Below are positions 49,411 to 62,966 of a stretch of DNA of 64,000 bases, one piece after another. Numbering within the stretch: the stretch's first letter is position 1; each line of letters begins with the position of its first letter. This stretch comes from Hydra vulgaris (lineage: Eukaryota > Cnidaria > Hydrozoa > Anthoathecata > Hydridae), in contig NC_088924.1 in assembly GCF_038396675.1 (NCBI RefSeq), forward strand, positions 38,574,001 through 38,638,000. Reading direction: 5' to 3'. The translations under genes and the position numbers were made by a program. The notes beneath the pieces were generated by a model that was given only the letters and a program-made list of their open reading frames with translations, ran no database searches and was not told the DNA's origin.

Positions 49411-49727
49411 TTTGCATCAATACAAAACTTTTTTTTATTGGAAAAAAATGCAAAAATAAGAAAAACATGGTAAAATGCTGTTATATCCAAATTTCCACTA
49501 GATAAATCATAACTTATGAGTATTAGGGTGATTCAGATTGTAATAGAAAAAAAAAAGTTCACAAAAAGCATTCTCCTCAAGGTTGCCTGTGTTCATTTAT
49601 CACCTAGGATCATGTGTACCAAAAATTAGACTAAAAGAAGCAATTTTAGGGGTTGCCATGTTTTATAAGATGATTTAACCATTGGTAAAACTTTGTGATT
49701 CTCTCAAATTTTGCAAATTTGTTTTTT

Positions 49728-49958
<231 letters not shown>

Positions 49959-49985
49959 AACAATATATTTTGAATAGAAATTAAT

Positions 49986-52203
49986 ATGGCAACCACTAGA
50001 TCTTTTGCTGTGGTGTGGTTTGTTGGTAAACCTATACAAACTCTGTCGACTGCCAGACTTCCTTCAAGAGGAGATGTTCTTCGGAGGTTGCTCTTCCATC
50101 ATACAGAAGAGAAACAAGAAGTGAAAAAAAGTATTCGGGCAACAATTGAAGCAGTTCTTGTTATATAGGAGAGAGGAAGAATTCCAACTCAAAGAATTGA
50201 CAATGCAGAAAGAAAGTTAAAAAAACTTTATGGCGAATATTTGCTGCTGAAAAATCACCGACGATCAAAATTGGACAGCTGTCAAATGAAAGAATGACTT
50301 TTCCATGCTGACCTTGAAGAACTTTTTGATATATCAACCAAAAATGCATCAGAAGTTATGAAAAACGATGAAGGTAAAGCATTTTTACATCAGCAGCAAG
50401 AAGATCCATTAAGTTGTAGCATGGCAGGAATTGATCGGAATTTAACAGCTAGGGAGGCACGGAAACGAGTCCGAGAAACTAAAATGGAATTTAGGCGTCA
50501 AAGCAGTAAAGTGGAACTGATGGAAAAAACAGAACTTATTTCTTCTTCATCAGCAGTTGACATTGTGAGTGAAAGTAGCTCAAGTTCCTCGGATGATGAT
50601 GAATGTCAGACTCTTTCTGCTTCCAGCACACTGAGCACAAATGGTTCAATGAAAAAGTAGATGAAAGTTCTAACAAATAATGTTGTATTGTCTCTTGATC
50701 GTGTTAATATTTCTGATCGCCGTGCACTCTTCGTGGTTGGAATAGTTGCTCAGGCTCTTGGTCACTCTATAAAAGATTTATCATTGTCGTACAGCACAAT
50801 CCGCAGAAAAAGGTGATCTGTTCATGAAGCACTGACTACAGCTGACAAGGTTGATTTCTCTCCTAATGGTCCACTTCTTCTGCATTGGAATGGAAAGCTC
50901 TTACCTGATATCACTGGTGGTCAAAAAAAAGTGGATAGAATTGCCATCCTTGTGACTGGTGGTGGGATGGAAAAATTGCTGGGCGTTCCAAAGATTGATC
51001 GAGGTACAGGTGAGCAACAGGCTGATGCTTGCATGAAGGCTCTTAAAGATTGGAAATTGGAAGAACTTGTTCAGGGACTGGTTTTTGACACTACTTCATC
51101 CAACACTGGTTTAACATTGGTGCCTGCACAATAATAGAGCAATAATTGACCGTAATCTTATATGGGTAGCATGCAGACACCATGTCTTTGAAGTCATGCT
51201 TTCCACCATTTTCATGATTGTATTTGGAAGCAGTGGAGGACCTGATGTTGGAATTTTTAACCATTTCCAGAAGCAATGGCCAGCAATCAACAAGGAGGTG
51301 TTCACTATAATGAAGAATTGTATAACTGTGATTTTTTTCTCAAACTCCGTGAAGAAATGGTAGTGTATTATGGTGAAGCAATTAAAGGTCAATAACCCAG
51401 GGATGAATACTTAGAACTTTTGAATTTGTGCCTTATTTTTCTTGGAGGATCAACTGCAACATCGGAGTTGAATGTAAAGTTTCAGGCACCAGGTGCAACA
51501 CACAATGCACATTGGATGGCAAAAGCTATTCATTATATAAAGATATATTTGTTTCAGGATCAATTTGTTATTACTACAAAGGATAAAAAAGGAATAACAG
51601 ACATAAGTCTTTTTGTGGCATTTATATACAAACAGTTTTGGAATGAAGCCCATTAAACTGAACGTGCACCATTCAATGATGCTAGGCTTCTTCAACGAAT
51701 TCAAGTATATCCAAATTGTACAATTGCAACTAATGCAGCAGAAGCTTTTCATCGCCATCTGTGGTATTTTTCTGAACATCTAATAGGATTGGCTTTGTTT
51801 GATTCCCGTGTCGACAACAACACCAAGAGAGACATGGCAAACAACCTGAAACAACAGCCGAAACAGAAATCTCTCAAAAGACTTGATGCTACCACATTCA
51901 ATTGTCACAGTTCATTGTCTTCCTTCATTACACAACGCACCGCAGAACTTTTCGATCTAATTTTGAAGAATGGCAAAGAAAAAGCTGAATCATATTTAAT
52001 GAAAGAATCTTCAGAGTGGGTCTAACATATCTTGAAACGAAGCACAAGGTTTGTCAAATGAAGGTTGTCAACGATTGTGCGGAACGAGGCATAGCACTTA
52101 TAACATACTTCAACAAAAACGTTATGAATTGGTTGATCTTCACTGGAAGGAATTTCCAGTTGCATCAAAGTCTACCCTGATGAAGATGACTGTTGAACGA
52201 TGA
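49986..52203 (+). pseudogene. Transposase-like gene of the 8-bp-TSD transposon, few stops and shifts
   Basis: Start ATG 49986, [20 protein letters not shown]; linker and Ser-rich region to 50657; then LSLDRVNISDRRALFVVGIV, LHWNGKLLPDITGG, VDRIAILVTGGGMEKLLGVP, LVFDTTSSNTG, RHHVFEVMLSTIFMIVFGSS, FQAPGATHNAHWMAKAIHYI, FHRHLWYFSEHLIGLALFDS and near the end MKVVNDCAERGIALITYFN. This is an uncharacterised transposase-like family I recognise from cnidarian and insect genomes (Asp in xxFDTTxxNTG, RHH and the LWYLSEELxxLALF block). Stops at 50166, 50658, 50817, 51132, 51655 and 52023 plus frameshifts prevent expression as one protein. Low decay suggests fairly recent insertion. Confidence 0.75.
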
Positions 52204-52888
52204 AAATGATTGATCTATTATTGCCTAGTGTAATTACATAGTAGTACAGTACTATATTATTGTTTGTTTAACATTAAACATCCACAATCCACCACATAAT
52301 AATAAGTAATTAATAACAAATAATTAATAAAAAAAAATATTTTTTTCACTTTTTTAACCTCATTCCAAAATGTGACAAAACATGGCAACCCCTACACATC
52401 ATCCGATTTGATTCAAATTTTGGAAAATAATAACTATTGTCATATAGAACAAGGGCAGGCTTGAGGACAACTAAAGTTTTGAACCCAAAAATTTTGCATC
52501 ACCCTAATGAGTATTTTCTTTTTCTACGGACTAATTCCCAAATCTTTAAGGGTATTGTCTCTTTTTTTTTGTGGACACTCTAAAAAGTGTGAAGAAACCT
52601 AAAAGGCTAAAGACATTTTTTAGTATGCAATCTTTTAATTTGATTTTTTAATTTTGCATGATGGAATAAAAAGTTAAAAAAACTATAAACCGCTGTAAAT
52701 CATTGAGGTGGCTCAGTAAAAATGACCCACCAAATAGAAATCAAAGATCAACCATTCCAATAATCTAACAGTATTGTAAAATGAAACTGAAACACTTTTG
52801 TAAATAAATTGGTATTGTATTTTTTAGACAAAATACAGTAAAAATATCCAACTGACTTTAATAATTGGTAATTTTTGGTTATTGGTAA

Positions 52889-52928
52889 TTTTGTTGAATA
52901 TCATGTTCAATCATGATATTCAACAAAA
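52889..52928. repeat. Perfect hairpin, 17-nt arms, 6-nt loop
   Basis: Arms 52889-52905 and 52912-52928; right arm is followed by further copies of caacaaaaatct-type sequence. Confidence 0.85.
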
Positions 52929-53044
52929 ATCTCCAAAATAAGTGGAGATCATGTCATTCCAAAAAAATCTCGAAAATAAGTGGAGGTGTTATTCCACAAA
53001 AATCTCGAAATAATGATTGATTGTTGTGAATGTTAAAATAGTCA

Positions 53045-53210
53045 TAGTAAATAACTTTTTAACCATTGATGAGACTTTTTTCAGCCTTTTTATCAATTGA
53101 TGAAACTTTTAATTTTTAAAAATCGATGAGAATTTTTCCAGCCTTTTTATCATTTGATGAAACTTTTAAATTTTTAACAATGGATGAGACTTTTTCCAGC
53201 TTTCTATTTT
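53045..53210. repeat. Tandem repeat, about 55-60-bp unit
   Basis: Repeats of aaccattgatgagacttttt (c/t)cagcctttttatcaattgat gaaacttttaa. Confidence 0.7.
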
Positions 53211-53588
53211 ATTAAACATATACCTTCTTGTTTTTTTAACATATATTTTTATTTTTTTTATTTTTAATATTTATGTTTGAAGTCGAATGACCTTTAACAC
53301 ATAAAATCATGCTGGAAAACTTGGATAATTATATTAATTAATTTTAGTTAATAAAATGAAAAATAAAAAAATACAGTTCAGATTTGTGTTGATAACGCTA
53401 TAAATCAAGTTTTTTATTTTTAAGTCATTCTTAGGTTGAAGCTTTTTTTTCTAAATCTTTTAAAAAAAGAAGATTTAGGAATTTAAAAATATTTCAAATC
53501 TTTTTTTTCGTCGATCATCAAAAATTTTGATTCCGTAATTTGTCTTATTTTAAGATAGATATCAATGCGCATCATATACTGAGCATTA

Positions 53589-53665
53589 TTCTGGAACATT
53601 CTTAAACTGTTAGAGTTGTCTAGAAGCTCTGAGAACTACCTAAAATATTCTAGAACTTTCAAGAA
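53589..53665. promoter_or_regulatory. Cluster of heat-shock-element-like sites
   Basis: 53589-53601 reads TTCTGGAACATTC, i.e. TTCnnGAAnnTTC. 53648-53665 reads TTCTAGAACTTTCAAGAA, i.e. four perfect alternating units TTCnnGAAnnTTCnnGAA. In between, gtctagaagctctgagaa (about 53618-53635) is a degenerate version. This is the HSF-binding consensus. No recognised gene starts within the next kilobase, so the target is unknown, and chance in AT-rich DNA is possible although the four-unit site is improbable. Confidence 0.45.
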
Positions 53666-54639
53666 ACTTTTAGAACATTTTTTAACGTTAATTGAACCAA
53701 CATTTCAGTAAGTTTTATTAATGAATAAAGAAAAAACAAATCGTGATGGATGAGGAACTATTTAATTTGAATGGCATTAAAAGTTTGTTAACATCAAACA
53801 GATGCATTTTTTTACGTGTGTGGACAAATTTATAAAGACAAGATCAAGGCATTCGTGGAAGCAAGTCGTAAAATGAATAAGACTAGTCGCTTGAATCATT
53901 TATTTAAATTGAATCATTAAATTTATTTAATCTAAATAATATAGAAGATGCATGTTTTCAAATAGAAGATTAAAGTTCTCAAATAAAAGACACAAAGTAG
54001 CAATTTAAATCTTCAAATGTTTTCTAGTTTTTTACTCAAGAATAATGAGTTTTTTAAAAACATCTTTTAGACATATAAAATACTTGTTTAACAATTATTA
54101 CATTTGTATTTGTGTTTTACCAGGGAACAACATTATCCAAGGAATCAAAAGTTATACTATAACTTTGTTCATTTGCTAAAGTGTTTAAGCAATTATGCTT
54201 AAGTGTTATCAAATGTCCAGTGACGGACTAACACAACTTAGTAGCTATTTATCTGCTTACATTACTTTTAAATCTTTCAATGGAAAACCACTCAACCAGT
54301 AACTAATATTGCTATAGTAACTGCACGCATCAGATAATGCATATATTTTCTCCTGTCTAAAGTTAAATAATTTGAAACTGGAGAAACAACAAACAGCTCA
54401 ACATTTTATAGATTAAATAACTAATTTTAATATTTAATATTTATTAATTTAAATAAATGTTTATACACATAGCAGTATTACATATTAATACATAAATAAC
54501 TTTTTAGTTATAATAATAAACCTAGGGAAATCCTGAAAGTCAACAATATGGCAAATCGTATAAAATTGATCGATCCTAGCAAAATTTGCATAAAAGAATA
54601 TAGCTTTGGTTAGAATTTATGTTGCATATGTCAAAAAGG

Positions 54640-55092
54640 TTGAGAAAAAAAACTTCAATGTCATTTTAACGTTGCACGTTTAGTTAGTTTACATCCTATG
54701 GAATTAGATTTTTCCAGGTTAGATAAAGGTTGCGGTAAATCTAAGTATACCGTTTGTTGGTATAAATCTTGTGGAAGAAAACTTTAAACAGCAATGCGTG
54801 AGACGGAGAAAAAAGAAAAGTTTTCAATAATGAAGAGCATGCGCCAACACTAGGTAGTCCTCATAAATAGACACGGTCTGGTGAGTCAGACTGTTTGGTG
54901 AGTCAAATATTTCAATGGTTCTTTTTTTTTTTCAGAATTTCGGTTAGAAAGTTGTATTTAAATTGTGCCGTGGAACTTCAAGACTCAAAGCTATTAACAA
55001 AACTGAGCGCAGGTGACATCACTGCAAAAGAGTATTACCCCAAATGTATTGTAGCGCCATATAATGTTGCTACGTCAAAAAATAAGTCTTAG
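54640..55092 (+). pseudogene. Transposon gene fragment (VRxCAxxLQDxxLLxKLSAGDxxA family)
   Basis: Plus strand: a segment TRSGESD, then ISVRKLYLNCAVELQDSKLL, TKLSAGDITAKEYYPKCIVA, PYN. The pattern 'CAxxLQDxxLLxKLSAGDxxAxExxYHxxCLxxLYN' is one I know from repeated transposon-encoded proteins of hydra and corals. Only this block is preserved; stops occur upstream and at 55090. Confidence 0.5.
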
Positions 55093-55128
55093 ACAATCAA
55101 CAAAAATCAAATTGAAAGTATTTCCTTT

Positions 55129-55303
55129 GCGGAGCTTGGTGATTGGTTAGCACGCTTGCCTCAAGAGTTAGGGATCCGTGGTTTTCTGGGCAAGTTTTAT
55201 ATCACCGGTAAAGAAGAAGGCGTGAACTTCCTTTCAAATACTCCTCCGCGGTGCTCTGTGATAAGACCGTAAAGACATCTTTGGGCACTTAAATAAAAAA
55301 AAG
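55129..55303 (+). mobile_element. SINE family A, copy 3 (with head)
   Basis: tRNA-like head ggagcttggtgattggttag cacgcttgcctcaagagtta gggatccgtggttt, followed by the shared body (aaggcgtgaacttcctttca, ctccgcggtgctctgtgata agaccgtaaagac, gggcactt) and poly-A. It gives the fullest version of this family in the window. Confidence 0.75.
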
Positions 55304-56286
55304 TATTATTATCAAAACAACAAAGTTTCCCGATTATTCGGTGATACTTTGTTATTTTGAGAGTTCCGACCTGGTTCGATGAAGTGCATATCGTGGGTAT
55401 ACTGCAAAAGACGTTAAAACAAAAAAATGACAGTTTTGATTTAATGATGCAGTATTTTAAAGTTTACAACGCTCTACCAACGGGCAAAGTACACTAAGTT
55501 AAATAAAACATTTTCTTTTCTCTGGTTATAAAAGTACATCTAACGTTAACTTATAAAACGGATGTTTTATTTAGGCTGAAAGATTATAAATTAAAAAAAT
55601 AATAAAACCTATAAATATTTTTTTTAAATAAACACTTAACATTATGGTGTATTCAATTGGGCAACACTAGATGTAATTTTATAAGATTAGAAAAGTTTCA
55701 AATTGGAAGAAAACTTAAATGATTGATTTCTCTTAACAGAGATTTTTGAGTTCACTTTTTTTTTCCAGAATACCCACATTATGTTAACTAAGCTGTGGGC
55801 GTTTTTGTTTAACTTATGATTTGGCTGTGTAACAACACACATTAGTTGTTGACTGCTACATCATTCTGATTTAACTATAGTTATGTATAAACGCATCATA
55901 CTCTTCATTCAGCTTTGCTTCGTAAAAAAAAGAAATGTAAATGAAAACGATTAAACTAATCTCTATAAAAAAATGCACACATATGAAGATGTGAGAAAGA
56001 ATAGTTCAAATTGCAAACGATATTAGTTTTTACATGAAACCTTTCGCTTAAACTGGATATCAAACCCATAAAGTGTTGGTCAACAAACGCAAAACATTAT
56101 CCTAACAGAACTTACTAAATTATTTGCTTATTATTTTGAAAATTAAACTTACTTATTATTTGCCGGTAGCAGTGTAAATAGTGAATGGCTATTTTAGGAA
56201 ATATAACATCTCTAATTATAACTATTACCTATTTTTTGTTTACTCTCTTTTCTATCTATCTATTCATAACATATTAACATTATTCA

Positions 56287-56345
56287 TGCTCTTCTCGTTG
56301 CCCTGTAATAAGACCGTAAGGACTTCTGGGAGCACCTTAATAACT
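56287..56345 (+). mobile_element. SINE family A, copy 4 (3' tail only)
   Basis: tgctcttctcgttgccctgt aataagaccgtaaggacttc tgggagca followed by an A-rich end. Confidence 0.6.
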
Positions 56346-57225
56346 ACAAAAAAACAAAAAAATTTGATTTTCATTAATACTTTCATACAGGGCCGCTTTA
56401 AGCTGGCTCGGGGCCCTGGAGCAAAATTAAGTTGTGAAGTTCCACAATCTAAATGTTCTATACGATCACATTGTAAATATAATTGTTAAGACTTTAATAT
56501 ATAGCAAGTATTTTCGGCAGCCCTCAAACCATTGGGGTCTGGGAATATATTGTTCAGTTGTCGGAGCGTTCGTTCTCTCATATTTTTTTGCTCCATTAAC
56601 ATTAAAATGATATGATGTTAAAAAATAGAAAGCGAAAATAATTTAATTAATTATTTTTATGATAATTTATTTCAAGAAAATAAATTATTCCCATATTTCG
56701 ACTAAATTGAATTTAAGTCGACTTTAGAAAATATATTAGTCAATTCAGTTGACAGTCGAATTATTTAATAGTCGTAACACTACTAGTGACGACTCATACA
56801 GAGCGTGTTACGAATTACGTGACGTAGTTTGTGAACGGCCCCTTTTTTCTTTTTACCATCCAGATAATACTCGCTTTGGAATTCCATATTTCTTTGATAC
56901 CGATACAGATGATTCTCTTTTGTTTTGTTCTTTAGTATTATACATTGTTCTGTTATAGTTCTACGTGTTAGCTTTGTTTTAACAACCTTTAGCATTTTTA
57001 ATAAATAAAATTTATTTGAAGATTACCCAATTGAATTAACCAATAAAAATGTTTAGTTTCAGTGAAAAAGTTTAAGTTTCAGTGAAAAAGTTTAATTTCA
57101 AAAGTTTGTTAAATCATATTTGACGCAAAGGTATTTAATTTTTGAACGTTCTAGTATTTGCATTTTAATCGATATTTTTAAGTTTTTAATATAATAGCAG
57201 GGCCGAAAACGCCGGGGGGGACATG

Positions 57226-57312
57226 TTGTCCCACTTTATTTCTAAAAGAAATAAAGTGGGGCAAAAGAAAATACATCTCATAACACCAGGCTGGTGTTAT
57301 GAGATGTATTTT
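57226..57312. repeat. Two adjacent hairpins
   Basis: First: arms 57226-57243 and 57247-57264, one mismatch, 3-nt loop. Second: arms 57268-57288 and 57292-57312, perfect, 3-nt loop (ggc). They lie only 3 nt apart, and cagggccg at 57197 precedes them. Confidence 0.9.
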
Positions 57313-57319
57313 TATTAAG

Positions 57320-60280
57320 AACACTTTAGTTACGCAGAATTTATTACTAATTTAATTATACAGGAAACATTTATGATAAAATTTTAATATAGAATTTCCG
57401 TATGAAAAATAAATTTACAATACTTTTTTAACGGAATTTTTTATTTTTTAAATATAATCATTTCGTCGCCATCATATTATTATTTTTAATATATTTTGAA
57501 AAAGTATTATTCATAAACCCAAGCAACAATGTAAAATTTAAGCAAATGGTGTAATGTTAATTTTCTCATATATCAAAAAATACAAGGACCTTTTTAAATA
57601 TCTATTAACAAAGGTTTATGCTCAGTTGCCTGAAAGGTTACGCTGTTTAAAAATCGTTTGCTAAAGGCATTGTCAAAGGCTTTTTTTAAACGTTTTTACC
57701 TGACTTGATGTTTTATGTTAACGTTTTTGTTCTAGGAAGTATTTAGGAAACTAAAAAAAAATACTTTCATGAAATTTAGGAAGTAAAAATTACATATCAA
57801 AAGCATACATAAAAATCTTCTTATATATTATCTTATTTATTTAAAAATATTTTTTTATTGACCATCAATCAAAACCACATAAAACAGATTTAAACTAAAA
57901 AATTGTTGTTGTTGTTTTTTTAAGTCTTTTTAAAATTGTAGTTTGAGGTTAATGAGTTTTGAATACATTAATTTTTAAATGTTGGTTATCGATTTGATCA
58001 AAGAAAAAATTAAAGAATAATATATTTATATTAACGTCTTCATTTGATCTTTGATGATTTTATCTTTTTTTAGTCTATAGTTAAAATTTACCTGTTTTTA
58101 TTCATAAATTTATTTTGCTTTTTTAGACTCGAATTTTTTTTGACAGTATCCTTTAAAGATTACTTTTTCAGTTTAATCGAGGCAAAATTACAAACAAGTA
58201 AATTGACTTGCAGATGTAAATAACTTTATTAAAGATACTCTTTTGTCTAAAAAGAACCAGCTGTCTCTAGAACATATATATAATATAAACATATCTACAG
58301 CAGAAAACAAAACAAAATTTTAAGCGTTCATAAAACATGGATTATCAAAGTCAGTTTTTAGGAAACCATTACAAACATTTAAAAAAAGTTAATTTTTATT
58401 AGTTTTCGTAACACTTGAAAACGAATATTTTTTATTAACTCATTTTATTGAACTATTTTAAACATTTTTTATACCGTTTGCAGTTTTAGTTGTTTTTTAA
58501 ATAAAACTGTCATTTCGATTTTGAATATTAGCTTTTGATTGGATGATTACTATTTTTTTGTAAGGATTTTACGAAAAAGCTTTTTATTAGTTTTTGTTTA
58601 GAACAATAAACCAATCAAAATCTCTTTTCGTAGAGCGATAAAGTATTGTGAAACAACGAATTGTAAAAAAAAAAAAAAAAAAATAACACAAACAATAACA
58701 TCACAACTGTCTGAACAAGATATTAGTGAAAAGTTTAATATTCAGGGACTATGTATTACCTCGTTGTTTTTTATTTATTTATTTTTAACTATGTAAATTT
58801 TACTATTAAATACTTTTAATTTAAACTATTAAAAACTTAATTTCCGAAATTATTTCAATAAACGTTTAGGGTTTTATAAATTAATCAAAGTTTATTTTTA
58901 AAAAGTTTTATTTGCGATAAGTTGATAAGTTTCATTTGTAATAAGTTGATAAGTTTGATTTAGACCTTTTTAAAAAAAATTTACAATGTTACAAACATGA
59001 CACCAACGCCCGTTGAAAATGGGTGCAAAGTACAAAATTATGAAAGGCGACGATGACGAAAGAGAAGATGGAGAACAGTTACTGAAGTTAGTAATGTTTT
59101 TTACTATAAACAAAAAAATTCATTAGATTATATTTAAACTAGCATCGTAAACCCTTGAGTTGTTTATACTGCAAATTTAGCTGTGTTTTTTTTAGTTTCA
59201 ATTTTTTTATTAATAAAAAAAATGACTAAGTGATTTTCCATTGTTTAAAACTTATAGATGTGACATTAGATGATCTCAATTCCGCTTTCATTTAAAATTT
59301 TTAAATAATACTCAAATCTGAGGCTCATAAACGTAGGTTGCTTTAGTACAATTAAAAAATATTTAGGGGTGATAAAAAATAATTAATTACGCGAATATAT
59401 TTTTTGTGTGGTTATTAAGATGTTCCGATAAATTTAGTTGAAAGTTGCACTGTCGGTTTCATCTTATATTTGAAAACTTTCAATATTTTATAAGTCGTTG
59501 CATAAAGTGTAATTTCACGTACTAGTAAAAAGGTAAATTGTGAAAATAATATTCAGATGCCTTAAATGTAGTAATTATAAACACGCACGTCGCACAGTGG
59601 GGCAGAATAGCTTTATACTGGACAAAATTAATTTTTTTGCTTTCGATTTTTAAGTTAAATAATTATTTTAAGGAAACTTGATAGACTAAAGAAAAATACT
59701 CTATAGATTTTTAAACATTTATTTACAATTGTCAGAAGTTTTTAATGTATTTTCGAGTAATTTCGAGTAAAGTTTAAAAAAAAACACGGTGATAATAGAA
59801 AAAAAAAAAAAAAAAGTAAAAAGCTTGCATAAATAAATATTATTAAAATATATTCTAATCGGTTCATTAAAATAAATTACATTAATTCAAATTTAATTTA
59901 AAAAGTTACAAAAAAAAGTTACTCGAAAACTCGATTAGTTTTATTCGTTTAAATTTGCTCAAAACAGATCTAACAAAAAAAAAAGTCATTAGTTCAAGTG
60001 TTCATGACCTGGTTTTGTTACCACATTTCTATTGATGTAATTGACATTTTCCCTAATACACACGAAAGGGCTCAATAAGTGCAAAAAAAAAAAAGTTTCA
60101 CAATCTGTAATCATCAGCAATTTCATTAAAAAAAAAAAAAGTCTAAAACTGCATCTAAGTGAGGACATAAACAAAAAGCGCATTGTTTGAAAAAATTAAC
60201 TCAAGATAAAATATTTTCAATGCACTTTTTTTAAAGACCTATTAATGTATATTTTTAGCACTTTAAAATTATTTTTTTCA
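57320..60280. other. 3 kb without a recognised gene
   Basis: Very AT-rich with poly-A tracts; no coherent coding signal on either strand. Confidence 0.5.
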
Positions 60281-60284
60281 TTAG

Positions 60285-60385
60285 CGGCAAACCTAAAATT
60301 GATTGCGGCATTTTCATTAGCGGCAAACCTAAAATTGATAACCTAAAATTGACCTAAAAAGATAGCTGCAAACCTAAAATTGAAG
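60285..60385. repeat. Short direct repeats of gcaaacctaaaattga
   Basis: Three to four copies within 100 bp, two of them preceded by ttcattagcg. Confidence 0.75.
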
Positions 60386-61899
60386 AGTTCCTGAAAAAAA
60401 TTTGGAACTTTTAACAAACTTCAGCTTTAACACTATTTAAACAAAGTAGTACTGATAACTTGTGCAAGCGAGTTATTTTTTAAACAAAAGAATCGAGCTA
60501 GATTATGGGTTCTACAGGGTTAAAGGTCAGTTCTACCCTAAAAAAAACACGTGGGTAAGATGGACTAGAGACTCTTTTATAGATTACCACCAAAAAATGT
60601 TTCATACCGCCTCTTTCCATTATCGTCAAATGTCCAGTTTTGAAGCAATTCTGTCCCACTGTGCGTGGTTTCGTGTCGTAATTCGCTGTTCAAACTTAAG
60701 TAGAATTTTGAGTAATTTTTTAAATGAAAAGAACATGTAAAACATTTAAGTGAAAAATGCTTTACGGTTCCATTTTAATTCATAATTTATTATTTACTTT
60801 TTTAAATAATTTTTATATATTACATGATTTTATTAAATTTCCATTGTCCCACTGTGCGTGGTTTCGTGTCGTAATTACATGATTTCATTAAATTTATATA
60901 CTTCACATTTTTAAAAACTTCAATCAGTGAACAAAAAAGGCTCAGGTTAAAAAATATTTAAGAACAAAAAAAAAATCCTGAATATGGATATATTCGGTAC
61001 TCGACTGACATTGTCTTGACAACACGAATCATCTTCGTCGAAAATGGAATATTTTGAGAGCATTGTTGACTAAAAATTTTATTGCAATATCATGTTATTT
61101 TAAGAATAAATAGTTAATCAGATTAAGTATATACGAGAAACTATATTGAAAATTTATAATTTAGACTGTTAGATTGAGGTATTGTGTGTATGATTGAAGA
61201 TAAACCAGTATTGCATTTTGAGTTGAGTGTACTTTTTTTTAAGTACTAAAACCATTTTTTAATTTTAATAATTGAAAAAAAAGACCATCATCATCTAACA
61301 TAAAAAAATTGCTCTTAGTATATTCAATCTCTTAAATAAAATTGTCTTTAATATTCTTTCGCAACATAATATTATTATTGATGAAAATATACTCTCATAC
61401 CATAACACTAAGATGCCTAGGGAATTACTTTTTATTATTTCAATTTATTTTTTATTATTTTCTTTTTAAAATTAGGTTTAAGTGTATTTTTTTCTTTTTT
61501 TTTTTTTACTTTTCTGTGAGTTTCAAAGTTTTGCATTAACAAGTTAGCTTGATATGATGCAAAAGTTTTACTTAAACATTCAGAAGTCACGTGGTGACGA
61601 TGACATATGTAATGAATAGTATTAGAAAACCTTTTGAGAATTATATCTTTCATGATTAAATAAAATCAGCTAAAAATTCATCCAATTTTAAAATAAGAAA
61701 TTCCTTATTCTTTTATTGTCTCTAACAATCGTCTAATTTCTCTTATCTATTTATTTTCTATTATATATATAAATATTTTATATATATATATATAATATTT
61801 GAAAGGGTAATTTACAATAGAATTTTTAACTACTCTACGTTAAATTCAATGCGAAAATCAATTTCGTTTGCAAAAATAATGTTTTACTGAACATATCAT

Positions 61900-62035
61900 A
61901 TTAGGGGTCATCCATAAATGATGTCAGAGTTTTTTCTCAATTTTTCGACTCCCCGTCCCCCCTTTGTCAAACTCTGTCAATTTCTGGCTAACCCCCCGTT
62001 ATATATGATGTCAGTTTTTGTGTACTCCCCTCCTA
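61900..62035. mobile_element. Terminus of a MITE-like element (GGGGTCATCCATAAATGATGTCA type)
   Basis: ggggtcatccataaatgatg followed by C-rich sequence (ccccgtccccccttt). GGGGTCATCCATAAAT ends are frequent in invertebrate MITEs. The opposite end was not found in the window. Confidence 0.35.
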
Positions 62036-62143
62036 AAAAACATTAAAAATGCTTAAAAACCATTGATTTTTTTTCTGACTAAATTATACATTTATATAAT
62101 AGTAGATCTTATCAAATTATATTATATAATAGTCGATATCTCA

Positions 62144-62966
62144 TTAAATATGATCTTCCCATGGGTTGTTGAAGTGATCATCGATTGAAACAATAGGTAG
62201 TGAATGCTCTCCGCGCTCTAAAAGGATATCGTATTCTTGAGGTACAATCAAATTCATTGCGTCAACTTCATTTTCATCTAACCATTCAGCAGTTTCCGAA
62301 CTCTTCTGCATGGCGATGACTGCCAAAAATTCTGTCTGACGCTTGGCAGTGTTACGAACAGGTTGGACCCTATTAATTAGAGGGAGTGTTAGAGGAGAAG
62401 AATAGATAGAAGCGTGCTTTTTCAACATAGCTTGAGAGGTAAAGTAGATATTGCACTTTTTACAGATTCTATCAGCTAGGCTAGACTGCATTGATGGACA
62501 AAACGCATCATACGACAAAATTGGAAATCCTTTGGTAGTACGAGGAAGAATACTTTCAATGTTTGATGTGATGAGCATAAAGACGGATGATGGAAACCAT
62601 TCTTTTGCTCCTTCTGAGACATCTACTGCTTTGAGCCCGTCTCTCGTTTGGTTGACAGGAACAGGTGGTGGAAGAAATCTTGCTCTAATTAGAGTAAAGT
62701 GAGAGCTTCTAATAGTCCGACAACAAGAACTATTTTCACATTTCACAATTTGAGTAAAATATTGACTTGTACGAAGATGATTGGCAATCCGACGTTGATC
62801 CTGTAATACAAGGCTCCTTGACTCTAGCTCTGATTTGTCTGGATCAATATACTCTGCAATGGTTGGATAACCGTCAATTTGTAGATCAGACCAAATATCA
62901 GCCAAAGCTTGTCCAGCAAAACCAAAATTCTGTTTTTCTAAATTTTCAACTATTGTCATGCCTGAT
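62144..62966 (-). CDS. Long open 3' exon of the VDGGPDENPR-family gene
   Basis: About 273 codons without a stop, from the acceptor (aaatcag|GC) to TAA at 62144-62146. It contains CENSSCC and CKKCxIYFxSxxxLKKHA (C2H2-like, second His not at standard spacing) and an acidic C-terminus ending NNPWEDHI. The open frame and GC-richer composition suggest recent activity or selection, in contrast to the upstream exon. Confidence 0.55.

Noticed and set aside
50161-51779. Minus-strand ORFs inside the 49.5-52.5 kb transposon
   Set aside because: Antisense shadows of the transposase-like gene.
56394-57204. cagggccg at 56394 and 57197 as ends of one hAT element
   Set aside because: Both are in the same orientation, so they cannot be the two ends of one element; no partner ends or duplications seen.
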